A stretch of 6,527 nucleotides of DNA from Acidobacteriota bacterium. GTDB lineage: Bacteria > Acidobacteriota > Aminicenantia > UBA2199. Under the pieces are notes generated by a model. It was not told where the DNA came from and did no database searches. It worked only from the letters and a program-made list of their open reading frames with translations. The stretch covers positions 1-6,527 of the forward strand of contig JAQUQF010000098.1 in assembly GCA_028749105.1 (NCBI GenBank). Direction: 5' to 3'. Numbering within the stretch: the stretch's first letter is position 1; each line of letters opens with the position of its first letter. A program made the position numbers and the translations under genes. Shown piece after piece: positions 1 through 6,527 of the stretch.

Positions 1-2
1 GC

Positions 3-1454
3 ACCTCCCGCTACCTGCAGAACGGCTACGAAGACTATGAGTACGAGATGTCGCGCTCCGGGCGCTGGACATACATGTCCGACTACAATTCCTATGTCTG
101 GAGCCCCTATTACGCCGGCTCCGACTTGGTGCCCTATTCCAACGGCCGCTGGGTCTGGAACCCCTACTACGGCTACGTCTGGACCTCCTATGACACCTGC
201 GGCTGGCTCACCCATCACTACGGCCGCTGGCAGTGGGACTACTTGTATGGCTGGTACTGGATCCCTTCCTACCACTGGTCTCCGGCCTGGGTCTCCTGGT
301 TCGGGAACGATCAGTACTACGGCTGGTGCCCGCTCAGCTGGTGGAACCGGCCGGTGATCGTCATCAATAACCGCTGGGACCGCAACTACGACTACCACCG
401 CGGCATCCCGCACCATTCCCGCTCGACCATCATCATCCGCAAGAATGAGCTCGCGGCCCCCAACATCCACCGCGTGGCGCTCAGCAAGAGCTCGCTGGGG
501 CAGGATCAGGACGGCAGCAACATCGCCTTCCGCGGCAAGGCGCCTTCCGACAGGATGGCGGACAGCCAGGTAAAGGTGCTCAACGCCCGGGGCCGCTCGG
601 TGACCTACAAACAGGGCGGCATCGTCAGCAGCGAGAAGTACCGCGCCCAGGGGGCTGACATCAAGAGCGGCACATACCGCTACGACTCCGCCACCGGCAG
701 CGACGTCGCAACGCGAAAAAGCTCCAGCGAGACCGTCACAACCGGCTATCGCTCGCGGATCGGCAGCGAGTCGGGCAGCAGCACGCGGGCCCGCAATTCA
801 TCAAGCTCCGAGGATTCTTCCGGCAAAAACAGCTATCGCAGCAGGTCCGACAGCTCCGGCAGTGAGAACAGCTCAGGCAAGACCAATTATCGCAGCAAAA
901 CCGACGGTTCTTCCACTGCATCATCGTCCTCTTCTTCATCCTCCTCATCTTCCAGCAACTCCAACAGCACAGCCAGGAAGAAGAAAAAGGAAGCCCCCTC
1001 CTACCTCTCTCGCTCCACAGGCGGCTACTCCGAAAATTCCGGCAGCGAGGCCACCCGGGTCGGCCGCTACCAGAGCCGCACCTCTTCGACCGACAACGGC
1101 GGCTCCACCTCCGGCTCCTACGGATCAGCGAACGTTTCCAGGGATTACACAGAAAGCGATGCGCCTGCAACCTCCAGCAGGCGCTATGTCGGCAGCGTCC
1201 CATCTTCCGGTCGCAGTTCCGGTTACTCGCGGCCGAGTTCCAGCTACGGCTCCAGCCGCTCCCGCAGTTATGAACCGGGCAGCGGCGGCTCGTACAATCC
1301 GGGTTCTTCCGTCAGCCGTCCATCGTCGAGCAGCAGCTCCTCCGGCCGCTCCTACTCCCCCTCCAGCTCAGGATCCTCCTCGTCCAGAGGCTCGAGCCGA
1401 TCTTCCAGCTCCTCTTCATCGGGCGGCTCCAGCAGCAGGGCAAAGAAAAAATAG
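3..1454 (+). CDS. DUF6600-like Trp/Tyr-rich protein with Ser-rich tail (5' partial)
   Basis: The frame is open to the left edge, so the true start, and any signal peptide, lies outside the window. The ATG at 48 falls inside the aromatic domain and is not a believable start. The first ~115 visible residues are packed with Trp, Tyr, Gly and Pro. They contain three GRW-aromatic units followed by a WSPAWVSW segment and a YYGWCPL segment, the pattern I associate with the DUF6600 family of secreted proteins of unknown function. A basic/polar linker follows (about bases 400-700), then some 240 residues dominated by Ser, Gly and Arg with a pure 12-Ser run, ending in Lys-Lys-Lys before TAG. The low-complexity tail suggests a disordered, possibly surface-exposed or polyanion-binding region; that is inference. 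A strong terminator follows 15 nt after the stop, so this is the last gene of its transcript. Family assignment is from motif recall only; no catalytic residues are recognisable. Confidence 0.8.
   Translation, partial: TSRYLQNGYEDYEYEMSRSGRWTYMSDYNSYVWSPYYAGSDLVPYSNGRWVWNPYYGYVWTSYDTCGWLTHHYGRWQWDYLYGWYWIPSYHWSPAWVSWFGNDQYYGWCPLSWWNRPVIVINNRWDRNYDYHRGIPHHSRSTIIIRKNELAAPNIHRVALSKSSLGQDQDGSNIAFRGKAPSDRMADSQVKVLNARGRSVTYKQGGIVSSEKYRAQGADIKSGTYRYDSATGSDVATRKSSSETVTTGYRSRIGSESGSSTRARNSSSSEDSSGKNSYRSRSDSSGSENSSGKTNYRSKTDGSSTASSSSSSSSSSSSNSNSTARKKKKEAPSYLSRSTGGYSENSGSEATRVGRYQSRTSSTDNGGSTSGSYGSANVSRDYTESDAPATSSRRYVGSVPSSGRSSGYSRPSSSYGSSRSRSYEPGSGGSYNPGSSVSRPSSSSSSSGRSYSPSSSGSSSSRGSSRSSSSSSSGGSSSRAKKK
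60..272 (+). repeat. Three GRW-aromatic protein repeat units
   Basis: Within the first gene, three successive units start with Gly-Arg-Trp at bases 60, 144 and 222, a period of 28 then 26 codons. Each continues with an aromatic stretch of the form Y-x-Y-V/Y-W followed by x-P/S-Y (SYVWSPY, GYVWTSY, GWYWIPSY). The repetition is clear in protein but diverged in DNA, so it is an old structural repeat rather than a recent duplication. It probably reflects a repeated beta-strand module of the DUF6600-like domain. Confidence 0.7.
720..1442 (+). other. Ser/Gly/Arg low-complexity coding tail
   Basis: This part of the first gene encodes a Ser-rich tail with scattered Gly, Arg and Tyr. It includes 12 consecutive Ser codons at 921-956 written with mixed synonymous codons (TCA, TCG, TCC, TCT, AGC), followed shortly by a basic RKKKKE patch. 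Because the codons are mixed, the tract looks maintained for amino-acid composition rather than produced by simple DNA slippage. It is predicted to be disordered and non-globular. The bias also creates several spurious open frames on both strands. Confidence 0.75.
816..905 (+). repeat. Two copies of a 12-residue SSGK-YRS-D motif, 18-codon period
   Basis: Bases 816-851 encode SSGKNSYRSRSD and bases 870-905 encode SSGKTNYRSKTD, 54 bp apart and in frame. Related YRS or YQS pieces recur elsewhere in the tail (GYRSR near base 745, RYQSRTS near base 1068), so the Ser-rich tail seems built from a degenerate short motif with an aromatic residue followed by Arg/Gln-Ser. Confidence 0.6.
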
Positions 1455-1469
1455 CGCTCCCGCCAATAC

Positions 1470-1505
1470 GGGGAACAGGAGGACATCCTGTTCCCCTTTT
1501 TATTT
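1470..1505 (+). terminator. Intrinsic (Rho-independent) terminator
   Basis: A perfect 11-bp inverted repeat (GGGGAACAGGA at 1470-1480 and TCCTGTTCCCC at 1486-1496) with a 5-nt loop is followed directly by TTTTTATTT. It sits 15 nt after the stop of the Ser-rich protein gene and before the transaldolase promoter, so it separates two transcription units. The reverse direction lacks a T-tract close to the stem, so it should act mainly on + strand transcripts. Confidence 0.93.
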
Positions 1506-1516
1506 CCACCTGCCAG

Positions 1517-1545
1517 TTTTAATAATTTGGGGCTTCTGCTATAAT
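1517..1545 (+). promoter_or_regulatory. Extended -10 sigma70-type promoter for tal-tamB-Omp85
   Basis: Bases 1540-1545 are a perfect TATAAT preceded by TG one base upstream (TGC at 1537-1539), giving a full TGnTATAAT extended -10. At 17-bp spacing the -35 position (1517-1522) reads TTTTAA, a weak match to TTGACA, as is common for extended -10 promoters. The surrounding AT-rich patch stands out against the GC-rich genes. Transcription would begin near 1552, leaving a leader of roughly 20 nt, too short for a riboswitch. I see no clear operator palindrome. Confidence 0.75.
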
Positions 1546-1562
1546 TAATCAATCACATGAAT

Positions 1563-1566
1563 GGAG
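1563..1566 (+). promoter_or_regulatory. Shine-Dalgarno of transaldolase
   Basis: GGAG (within TGGAGAAG) lies 7 nt upstream of the ATG at 1574, supporting that start. An upstream ATG at 1561 overlaps this site and is in a different frame from the transaldolase. Confidence 0.8.
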
Positions 1567-1573
1567 AAGCAGC

Positions 1574-2218
1574 ATGAAGATATTCCTGGACACAGCCAGC
1601 ATCGCCGAGATCAAGAAAGGCCTGGCGTACGGCATCATCGACGGCGTCACCACCAACCCCAGCCTGGTCGCCAGGGAAGGCAGGGAATTCATCCCCCTGG
1701 TAAAGGAGATCACGGCACTAATCCCGGGGCCGGTCTCGGTGGAAGTGACGGCCAGCACGCCGGAGGAAATGATCGCCCAGGGGGAGAAATACGCGGCCCT
1801 CGCCGCCAACGTGGTCATCAAGGTCCCGATCAACCTGGAGGGGCTGCAGGTGGTCAAGGCCCTGTCGGGCCGCGGCATCAAGACCAACGTGACGCTGATT
1901 TTCTCCCCTTCCCAGGCGCTGCTGGCCGCCAAGGCGGGGGCAACCTACGTGTCGCCGTTCGTCGGCCGTGTCGATGACATCTCCGGCGACGGCATGGCCC
2001 TGGTCGAGGACATCGCCCTCATCTACGACAACTATGACATCGACACCGAGATCATCGTCGCCTCGGTGCGCCACCCGCTTCATTTCGTCCAGGCGGCCAA
2101 GATCGGCGCCGACGTGGCCACCATTCCCTTCGCCACTCTCGCGCAGCTGCTCAACCACCCCTTGACCGCCGCCGGCATGGAACGCTTCCTGAAGGATTGG
2201 GAAAAAGTGAAGCACTGA
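1574..2218 (+). CDS. tal: Transaldolase (small TalC/FSA-type family)
   Basis: A complete 214-residue protein of the compact class I aldolase family that includes bacterial TalC-type transaldolases and fructose-6-phosphate aldolase, at the usual family length (about 210-220). It would move a dihydroxyacetone unit from sedoheptulose-7-phosphate to glyceraldehyde-3-phosphate in the cytosolic non-oxidative pentose phosphate pathway. Visible motifs are FLDTA at residues 4-8, DGVTTNPSLV at 23-32, the Schiff-base lysine in VIKVPI (Lys83), KTNVTLIF at 103-110, GATYVSPFVGRVDD at 122-135 and ASVRHP at 163-168. Glu57 (in SVEVTAS) and Phe129 (in SPFVGR) occupy the positions that are Gln59 and Tyr131 in E. 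coli FsaA, which argues for a true transaldolase rather than an F6P aldolase. The start is supported by a good Shine-Dalgarno and the extended -10 promoter. It is the first gene of the putative operon; tamB begins 3 nt after its stop. Confidence 0.95.
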   Translation: MKIFLDTASIAEIKKGLAYGIIDGVTTNPSLVAREGREFIPLVKEITALIPGPVSVEVTASTPEEMIAQGEKYAALAANVVIKVPINLEGLQVVKALSGRGIKTNVTLIFSPSQALLAAKAGATYVSPFVGRVDDISGDGMALVEDIALIYDNYDIDTEIIVASVRHPLHFVQAAKIGADVATIPFATLAQLLNHPLTAAGMERFLKDWEKVKH

Positions 2219-2221
2219 CGG

Positions 2222-5200
2222 ATGAAGAAAAAGCTGAAAATACTGGTTGGTTTTTTTTTATACTTTCCCTCTGCGCCGGCGTCTACAATGGCGCTAAATA
2301 TTACGTATACCGCCTGATCGCCCGCAGCGGCGCCGTCAGCATCCGCTTCAGCGACCTGCACCTTTCCCTTTTCCCCCTGGGATTGCAAATCCGCAATATC
2401 AAGAATTTTCCCATCCGCAGCGACAACCTGGTCTCGTTCGCCGGAGTCAGCATCTACCTGCCGCCGACCTCGCTGTTCATGAGAAAAAAGGCGATCAGCA
2501 TCGAGATCGACCGGCCGCGGTTCACTCTCGATGACAGCCTGCTCAAAGGCCAGGCCCAGGGCGGAGGCCTTGGCTCCTCTTTCACGATCCACCGCATCCG
2601 CATTCGCGATGGCGAGCTCTTTTTCAATGGCCGGGACCTCCAGTGCCAACTCCTCGGCTTCAATCTGCAATCGGGGAGTTTGACGGAAGGATTTTCGTTC
2701 CGCATCGATTCGCCCCATTTGAAGATCACGCTGCCGGTCAGCGGCGAGCCGGTGACACTGGAGGGCAACATGACCGCTGAGGCCCACCAGCAGGGGAAAT
2801 CCTGGAAGATCAGCCGTTTCGCGTGGCAGACCCGGGAGTTGCGCTTCGACCTCAACGGCCGCATCCTGCCGCAAGGCGTTTACCAATTCAACGGGTCGGC
2901 CCAGGGCGACCCTGGATCCGTTCTGCAGCCCCTGCTCGATGAACTCACCATCAAGGGACTGACCTATGTTGATGCCCGCATCGCCAAGGACGCGGCAGGC
3001 AAGGTCCAAGTCACGGCCGAATTCTCGGCCCCCTCCATCCGCATGAAGGAGAACCATTACGACAACCTCTCCGGACGCCTGAGCTGGGACAGCGAGAACC
3101 GCAGCCTGGAGCTGGAGGCCAAGGTCGGCACCAAATTGGGCAAAACCACCGTGCAGCTGCAGAGCCAGGGCAAGGAAACGCGCATCGCGCTCCGGGACTT
3201 GCCCGCCGCCGACATCGCCGGGATCCTGGACATAGACAAGGACGCACCGTTATCCGGGGTCGTCCGTAGCGGAAATATCGAGTTCAGCCCCGGTTTCATC
3301 CGCGGCCGGGCCGACCTGGACGCCGCTCCCGGGCGGCCCCTCAACCAGCCCTTCGTGGCCAAAGGCAGCCTCGATTTCCTGCGCGACAAGAAGGCTCACC
3401 TGACCACGTTTTCCGGGCAACGCCTGCAATTCAGCGGCGGCGAGATCAGCATCAGCGGCAAGACCGATTCCCGAGCCCATACTCTGGACATCCGCATCGA
3501 CGCGGCACTGAAGAACCTGGAAAACATGGCCCCCTATTCCATTTACTACCTGGACATCGACCTGCTGCCATGGAAACTGAGCGGCGGCAGGGGTGATTTT
3601 TCGGTCACTATCGACATGCGCCAAGGCCGCAAACGCATCGACAGCCGCCTCCACCTGGCCGACTTTCAGTCCAGCCGCCAGGCCATCTCCGAGCTGCGGG
3701 GCGAGGTGCACCAAACGCCCCCGGCCACCAGCGGCAACTTCGCCATCAAGGCTCCCGGCCTCAGCTCCCGGGTCGACCTGACCGTCGCCGATCGCCGGAC
3801 AACCATCCTTTTCCGCGATGTGACGGGTGAATCAAGCAAAATCATGAAGATCCTGGGGCTGGACGTGCCCCTGCTCGGGAGGATCGCCGGCGACTTCACC
3901 TACCGCTCGGGCAAAGGGCTGGCCGGACCTGAAGTGGAAGGCCCTTTCACCTCCCCTCGCCTGGCGTTCATGGGCTACGACCTCACCCAGGTCAGGGGCA
4001 CGCTGCGCTCCAACCTGAAGGGCATCGACCTGCAGGGAGTGGAATTCGCCTACAAGGGAGGCCGGGCGCAGGCCGAGGTCCTCATTGACTTCGAGCAAAA
4101 GCGCTTCGACATGCAGGGCCGCATTGAAGGCATTGATGCCTCCCTACTGCAACGGGATTTGAGCGGCAGCGCCGACCTGGCGATCAGCGGCCGCGGCGAA
4201 TTTCTGAAAGATCCACTGGAGCTGACCTATCGCCTCCGCGACATCCATTTCTATCGCGACCGAGGCTTCAGCATCGACGGCAAAGCGAGGATCCTGACCG
4301 ATTTTTCCGATTTCCAGCTGAGCACCAGCGGCACGGCGACCCACCCGGGTGGCCCCTCCCCCTTTTCCCTCGATATCAGCCGCCGGGGGCAGCGCTACTC
4401 CGGCTCCTTCAACTTCGACCTGAATGAACTGGATCAGATTATCCCCTGGAAGAACAACGCCGGGAGGATGCATCTGGTGGGGGAGATTGTCACGGGCAGC
4501 GACGGGAGCATGAGCAGCCGCGGCGTGGCCGTTTTTTCCGGGCGCACCCTCTCCCTGCCGAACTTCTCCCATTCCCTGGACAACTTCCAGGGAACCGTCA
4601 CATTCTTCAATACGGATTTTTCCCTGCAGTCGCTGCGCGGGGAAATGGGGGGCGGCAATGTGGAGGGCAGCGGCCGCCTGGTCATCAACGGCGGCGAGCT
4701 GCGGCAGCTGACCTTGAACCTGCAGGGAAAAGACCTGCGCCTCTATCCCATGGACCGGGTTTCCTGCCTGGTCAACCCGGACTTGGCCCTGAAGTACGAG
4801 CAGAAGAAGCTGCTGCTGTCCGGCTCGCTGGAGTTCCAGGAGGTCGACTGGCAGCGCGAGATCGATGAGCGCATCGTCTTCAGCACCCGCTCGGAGCTGT
4901 CCACCGCCGAGTCCAAGATCCGCGAAATGCTGCAGCTGGACATTGGCCTTGCCGGCGAGAACCTCCTGATGCAGAATTCGCTGGGCCGCATCCGCGGCCG
5001 CTTCAAGCTGCGCCTGTCCGGGACCGCCAGCTTCCCGATCCTCAGCGGCACCTGCGAAGGCCGCCAGGGCGAGATCTATTTTTCCGACCGCTCTTTCAAT
5101 CTCCTGAAAGCCAAGCTGGTGTTCAACAACAACTTTTTCATCGATCCCCTGATCCAGGTGGAGTCGGAAGCGTTCATCCAGAACTACCGCATCCGTTTCG

Positions 5201-5646
5201 ACATCCGCGGCAACGCCTCGCATGCCAATCCGGAGTTGACCGCCTCGCCGCCGCTGCCCATCCAGGACATCCTCGCCCTGGTATCCCTGGGCGAAGTGTT
5301 CAAGCGCACGGGCTCGACCGAGGTCAGCTCACAGCAGGGAGGGACGGCCCTGGTCACCGGCAAGCTGACCGAGGAGATCCGGAGCCGGGCCAACAAGCTG
5401 CTGGGGATCAACCTGCTGAGTTTCGACCCCGGCCTTTCCAGACCGTCGGCCGTGGACACGTCGCGGCTGACCATCGGCAAGACGATCTCCAAGGATCTGG
5501 TCGTCGTCTATTCCACCAACCTCTCCACCGCGCGCCAGGAGATCATCTACCTGCAGTACCAGCTTTCCCCGGCCATCTCACTGATCGCCATGAGGAACGA
5601 AGAAGGGCGCTACAGCCTCGACCTGCGCTTGCGCTCCCAGCGCTGA
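2222..5646 (+). CDS. tamB: TamB-family translocation/assembly module protein (frame break at N-terminus)
   Basis: A large protein (about 1141 residues once the frame is repaired) of the TamB/DUF490, AsmA-like superfamily. These are inner-membrane-anchored periplasmic proteins made of long repetitive beta-structure forming a hydrophobic groove; they work with Omp85 barrels and are implicated in phospholipid transport to, and assembly of, the outer membrane. After the anchor comes an AsmA/TamB-like start (VSIRFSDLHLSLFPLGLQIR), then hundreds of residues of beta-rich repeats. The C-terminal TamB domain includes GRIRGRFKLRLSG (from ~4984), DPLIQVESEA (from 5143), the hallmark PPLPIQDILALVSLG (5248-5292) and a closing LTIGKTISKDLVV strand region. 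The start is odd: ATG 2222 encodes MKKKLKILVGFF, an ideal anchor beginning, but is in frame 2, whereas the main frame is open only in frame 1 from a TTG at 2197 inside tal. The TTG version would begin with an acidic stretch (EALTDEEKAEN) before the hydrophobic helix, against the positive-inside rule. No clear Shine-Dalgarno is seen; coupling to tal, 3 nt upstream, is likely. Confidence 0.87.
2251..2260 (+). other. T9 slippery run / apparent frameshift site in tamB
   Basis: Nine consecutive T's (2251-2259) followed by A. Reading from ATG 2222, the codons here are TTT TTT TTA, so bases 2254-2260 form a T TTT TTA heptamer in the phase required for -1 slippage. Without a shift, the frame ends at TGA 2315-2317 after 31 residues. 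With one added T, or a -1 slip, it joins the 1100-plus-residue TamB frame at ATA CTT TCC (2260 onward). A 5-bp GCGCC/GGCGC stem (2273-2277 with 2290-2294) lies downstream but is short and a little far for a classic stimulator. Confidence 0.7.
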
Positions 5647-5649
5647 GGG
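5645..5649 (+). promoter_or_regulatory. Shine-Dalgarno overlapping the tamB stop codon
   Basis: GAGGG shares two bases with the tamB TGA and lies 3 nt before the ATG at 5653. The spacing is somewhat short, but the layout fits translational coupling between tamB and the Omp85 gene and supports the 5653 start. Confidence 0.55.
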
Positions 5650-5652
5650 ACC

Positions 5653-6527
5653 ATGAACCGCCGCGCTGCTCACCCTCTCCAACCGCTGCTGGCCCTGCTG
5701 CTCCTGGCACTGACAGGCGGCTTGCGTGCCGCCGACCCGACCTGGCAGGAGCGGCCCATCGGTCAGGTTCTGCTGCTCGACGGCAATGAGATGGCCGATG
5801 CCCGCCTGCTTCCCTATCGCCCCCTGGTCGTCCTGCGCAGCGGTGAAAAATACCGCTATCGCGACATCCGCCGCAGCATCGAGAGCCTGAACCGGACCGG
5901 CATGTTCGCCGGCATCGAGGTCAAGGTCCAGGACGGGATGGACGGCCAACTGGATGTATTCTTCATCCTGCAGCGCAAGCCGCGGATCCGCTCCCTGGAT
6001 TTCAGCGGCAATTCGCCGCTGAGCGGCAAGGCGATGCGCGCGGCCATCTTTTCCCTGCGGCGCAACGATCTCTTCGAGGAGAGCCGGCTGGCCAAGGCGC
6101 AGGACGAGCTGCTGTCCCTCTTCAAGTCCCGGGGCTACTTCAACGCCCATGTGTCGCCACGGGTCAGCTTGGACAAGGACGGCTCGAGCTGCATCGTCCG
6201 GTTCGTCATCGCCTCGGGCCGGCTCGCCCGCATCAGCCGGCTGCAGGTGAACACCGACGACCAGCAACTTGCCGGCGCCGTGCAGGGCTGCTTCCCCAAC
6301 CACGGCATTTACCTCACCGGTGAGTTCGCCAAGGGGAGCGAAAAAGCGCAGAGGCTGCTGAAGCAGCATCTATACTATTTTCCTGAGATCAAGGTCCAGG
6401 AGAATTTCACCGACCCCGAGCGTTCGGCGGTGGACGTCACGGTCACGGTCGCCTGCGGCTTCAAATACCATTTCATCTTCCAGGGCATGAACGAACGCAT
6501 GGGGCTGATCGCCGACGTCTGGGAGCG
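5653..6527 (+). CDS. Omp85/BamA-family outer-membrane assembly protein, POTRA region (3' partial)
   Basis: The frame stays open to the window edge, giving 291 N-terminal residues; the C-terminal beta-barrel is outside. Residues 1-27 are a Sec signal peptide: basic MNRR, a Leu/Ala-rich core (PLLALLLLALTGG) and a likely cut after LRA near residue 26. POTRA-like modules follow. Residues ~34-110 contain a helix-strand signature (YRDIRRSIESLNRTGMF) and end in FILQRKP. Residues ~111-190 contain IRSLDFSGN and KSRGYFNAHVSPRV. Residues ~191-268 contain ISRLQV, a central helix (AQRLLKQHLYYF) and VDVTVTV. A fourth seems to begin at KYHFIFQGM (271-279). POTRA domains bind nascent outer-membrane proteins or partner proteins in the periplasm, and the barrel would insert substrates into the outer membrane. 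Immediate linkage to tamB suggests the two work together. More than three POTRAs would make it BamA-like rather than canonical TamA, but the truncated gene cannot settle this. Confidence 0.88.
   Translation, partial: MNRRAAHPLQPLLALLLLALTGGLRAADPTWQERPIGQVLLLDGNEMADARLLPYRPLVVLRSGEKYRYRDIRRSIESLNRTGMFAGIEVKVQDGMDGQLDVFFILQRKPRIRSLDFSGNSPLSGKAMRAAIFSLRRNDLFEESRLAKAQDELLSLFKSRGYFNAHVSPRVSLDKDGSSCIVRFVIASGRLARISRLQVNTDDQQLAGAVQGCFPNHGIYLTGEFAKGSEKAQRLLKQHLYYFPEIKVQENFTDPERSAVDVTVTVACGFKYHFIFQGMNERMGLIADVWE

Noticed and set aside
921..956. Possible microsatellite in the 12-Ser tract
   Set aside because: The Ser codons are mixed (TCA, TCG, TCC, TCT, AGC), so there is no uniform repeat unit for slippage.
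736..1203. Minus-strand Cys/Arg/Ser-rich open frame of 155 codons
   Set aside because: It is the antisense shadow of the Ser-rich tail: reading repeated Ser and Gly codons backwards yields Arg, Cys and Trp. It has no domain pattern.
862..1548. Open + strand frame of 228 codons, Pro/Ala/Arg-rich
   Set aside because: It overlaps the Ser-rich gene in another frame; its composition is the mechanical frame-shifted reading of Ser/Gly codons. It runs through the terminator and promoter region and has no supporting start.
2197..2221. TTG at 2197 as the tamB start
   Set aside because: It lies inside tal, has no Shine-Dalgarno, and gives an acidic stretch that is the out-of-frame reading of the tal end and the MKKKLKIL codons. 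ATG 2222 gives a far better anchor, at the cost of a frame break.
2080..3057. Minus-strand open frame of 325 codons spanning the tal–tamB junction
   Set aside because: It crosses two well-supported genes on the other strand, has low-complexity Asp/Ala/Glu/Gln composition and no family signature.
4144..5223. Minus-strand open frame of 359 codons opposite tamB
   Set aside because: Long antisense frames are common opposite GC-rich genes with strong codon bias. The product is Gln/Ala/Val-rich with no recognisable motif, while the + strand carries clear TamB domains.
5578..6369. Minus-strand open frame of 263 codons opposite the Omp85 gene
   Set aside because: The + strand reading from 5653 has a signal peptide and POTRA modules and stays open to the window edge; the antisense product has no recognisable features.
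1..6527. CRISPR arrays, tRNA/rRNA genes, insertion sequences, attachment sites
   Set aside because: I saw no direct-repeat/spacer pattern, no tRNA-like cloverleaf, no transposase motifs and no terminal inverted repeats anywhere in the window.

Overview
The window carries four genes, all on the + strand, from what looks like a diderm (outer-membrane-bearing) bacterium with moderately high GC. The evidence for a diderm is a TamB-family protein followed directly by an Omp85/BamA-family protein with a signal peptide and POTRA domains. No 16S or other marker is present. The mix of a Trp/Tyr-rich DUF6600-like protein, a small TalC-type transaldolase and a TamB–Omp85 pair would suit an Acidobacteriota-like or related lineage, but that placement is a guess.

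Layout. (1) Bases 3-1454: the 3' part of a gene whose start lies outside the window. It encodes a Tyr/Trp-rich DUF6600-like domain with three GRW units, followed by a long Ser/Gly/Arg low-complexity tail. (2) Bases 1455-1573: an intergenic switch point. It holds a strong intrinsic terminator (perfect 11-bp stem, T-tract) closing gene 1, then a consensus extended -10 promoter and a good Shine-Dalgarno opening the next unit. (3) Bases 1574-2218: a complete small transaldolase. (4) Bases 2222-5646: a large TamB-like protein starting 3 nt after the transaldolase stop. (5) Bases 5653 to the window end: the N-terminal 291 residues of an Omp85-family protein, 6 nt after tamB, incomplete at the 3' edge. 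Genes 3-5 look like one operon.

Functional reading. The tamB–Omp85 pair is an envelope-biogenesis module: TamB proteins span the periplasm and cooperate with BamA/TamA-type beta-barrels, and are linked to anterograde phospholipid transport and outer-membrane assembly. The transaldolase (non-oxidative pentose phosphate pathway) seems simply co-transcribed. The first gene is probably a secreted or surface protein of unknown function on its own transcript.

The most notable point is at the start of tamB. The natural start (ATG at 2222, a Lys-rich N-terminus running into a hydrophobic helix) is in a different frame from the rest of the protein. The two frames meet exactly at a run of nine T's (2251-2259) that also contains a U UUU UUA heptamer in the right phase. 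One extra T, or a -1 slip, gives a perfect N-terminal membrane anchor. A sequencing or assembly indel is the simplest explanation, but transcriptional slippage, programmed frameshifting or phase variation are possible. Beyond that I see no novel multi-gene system here.
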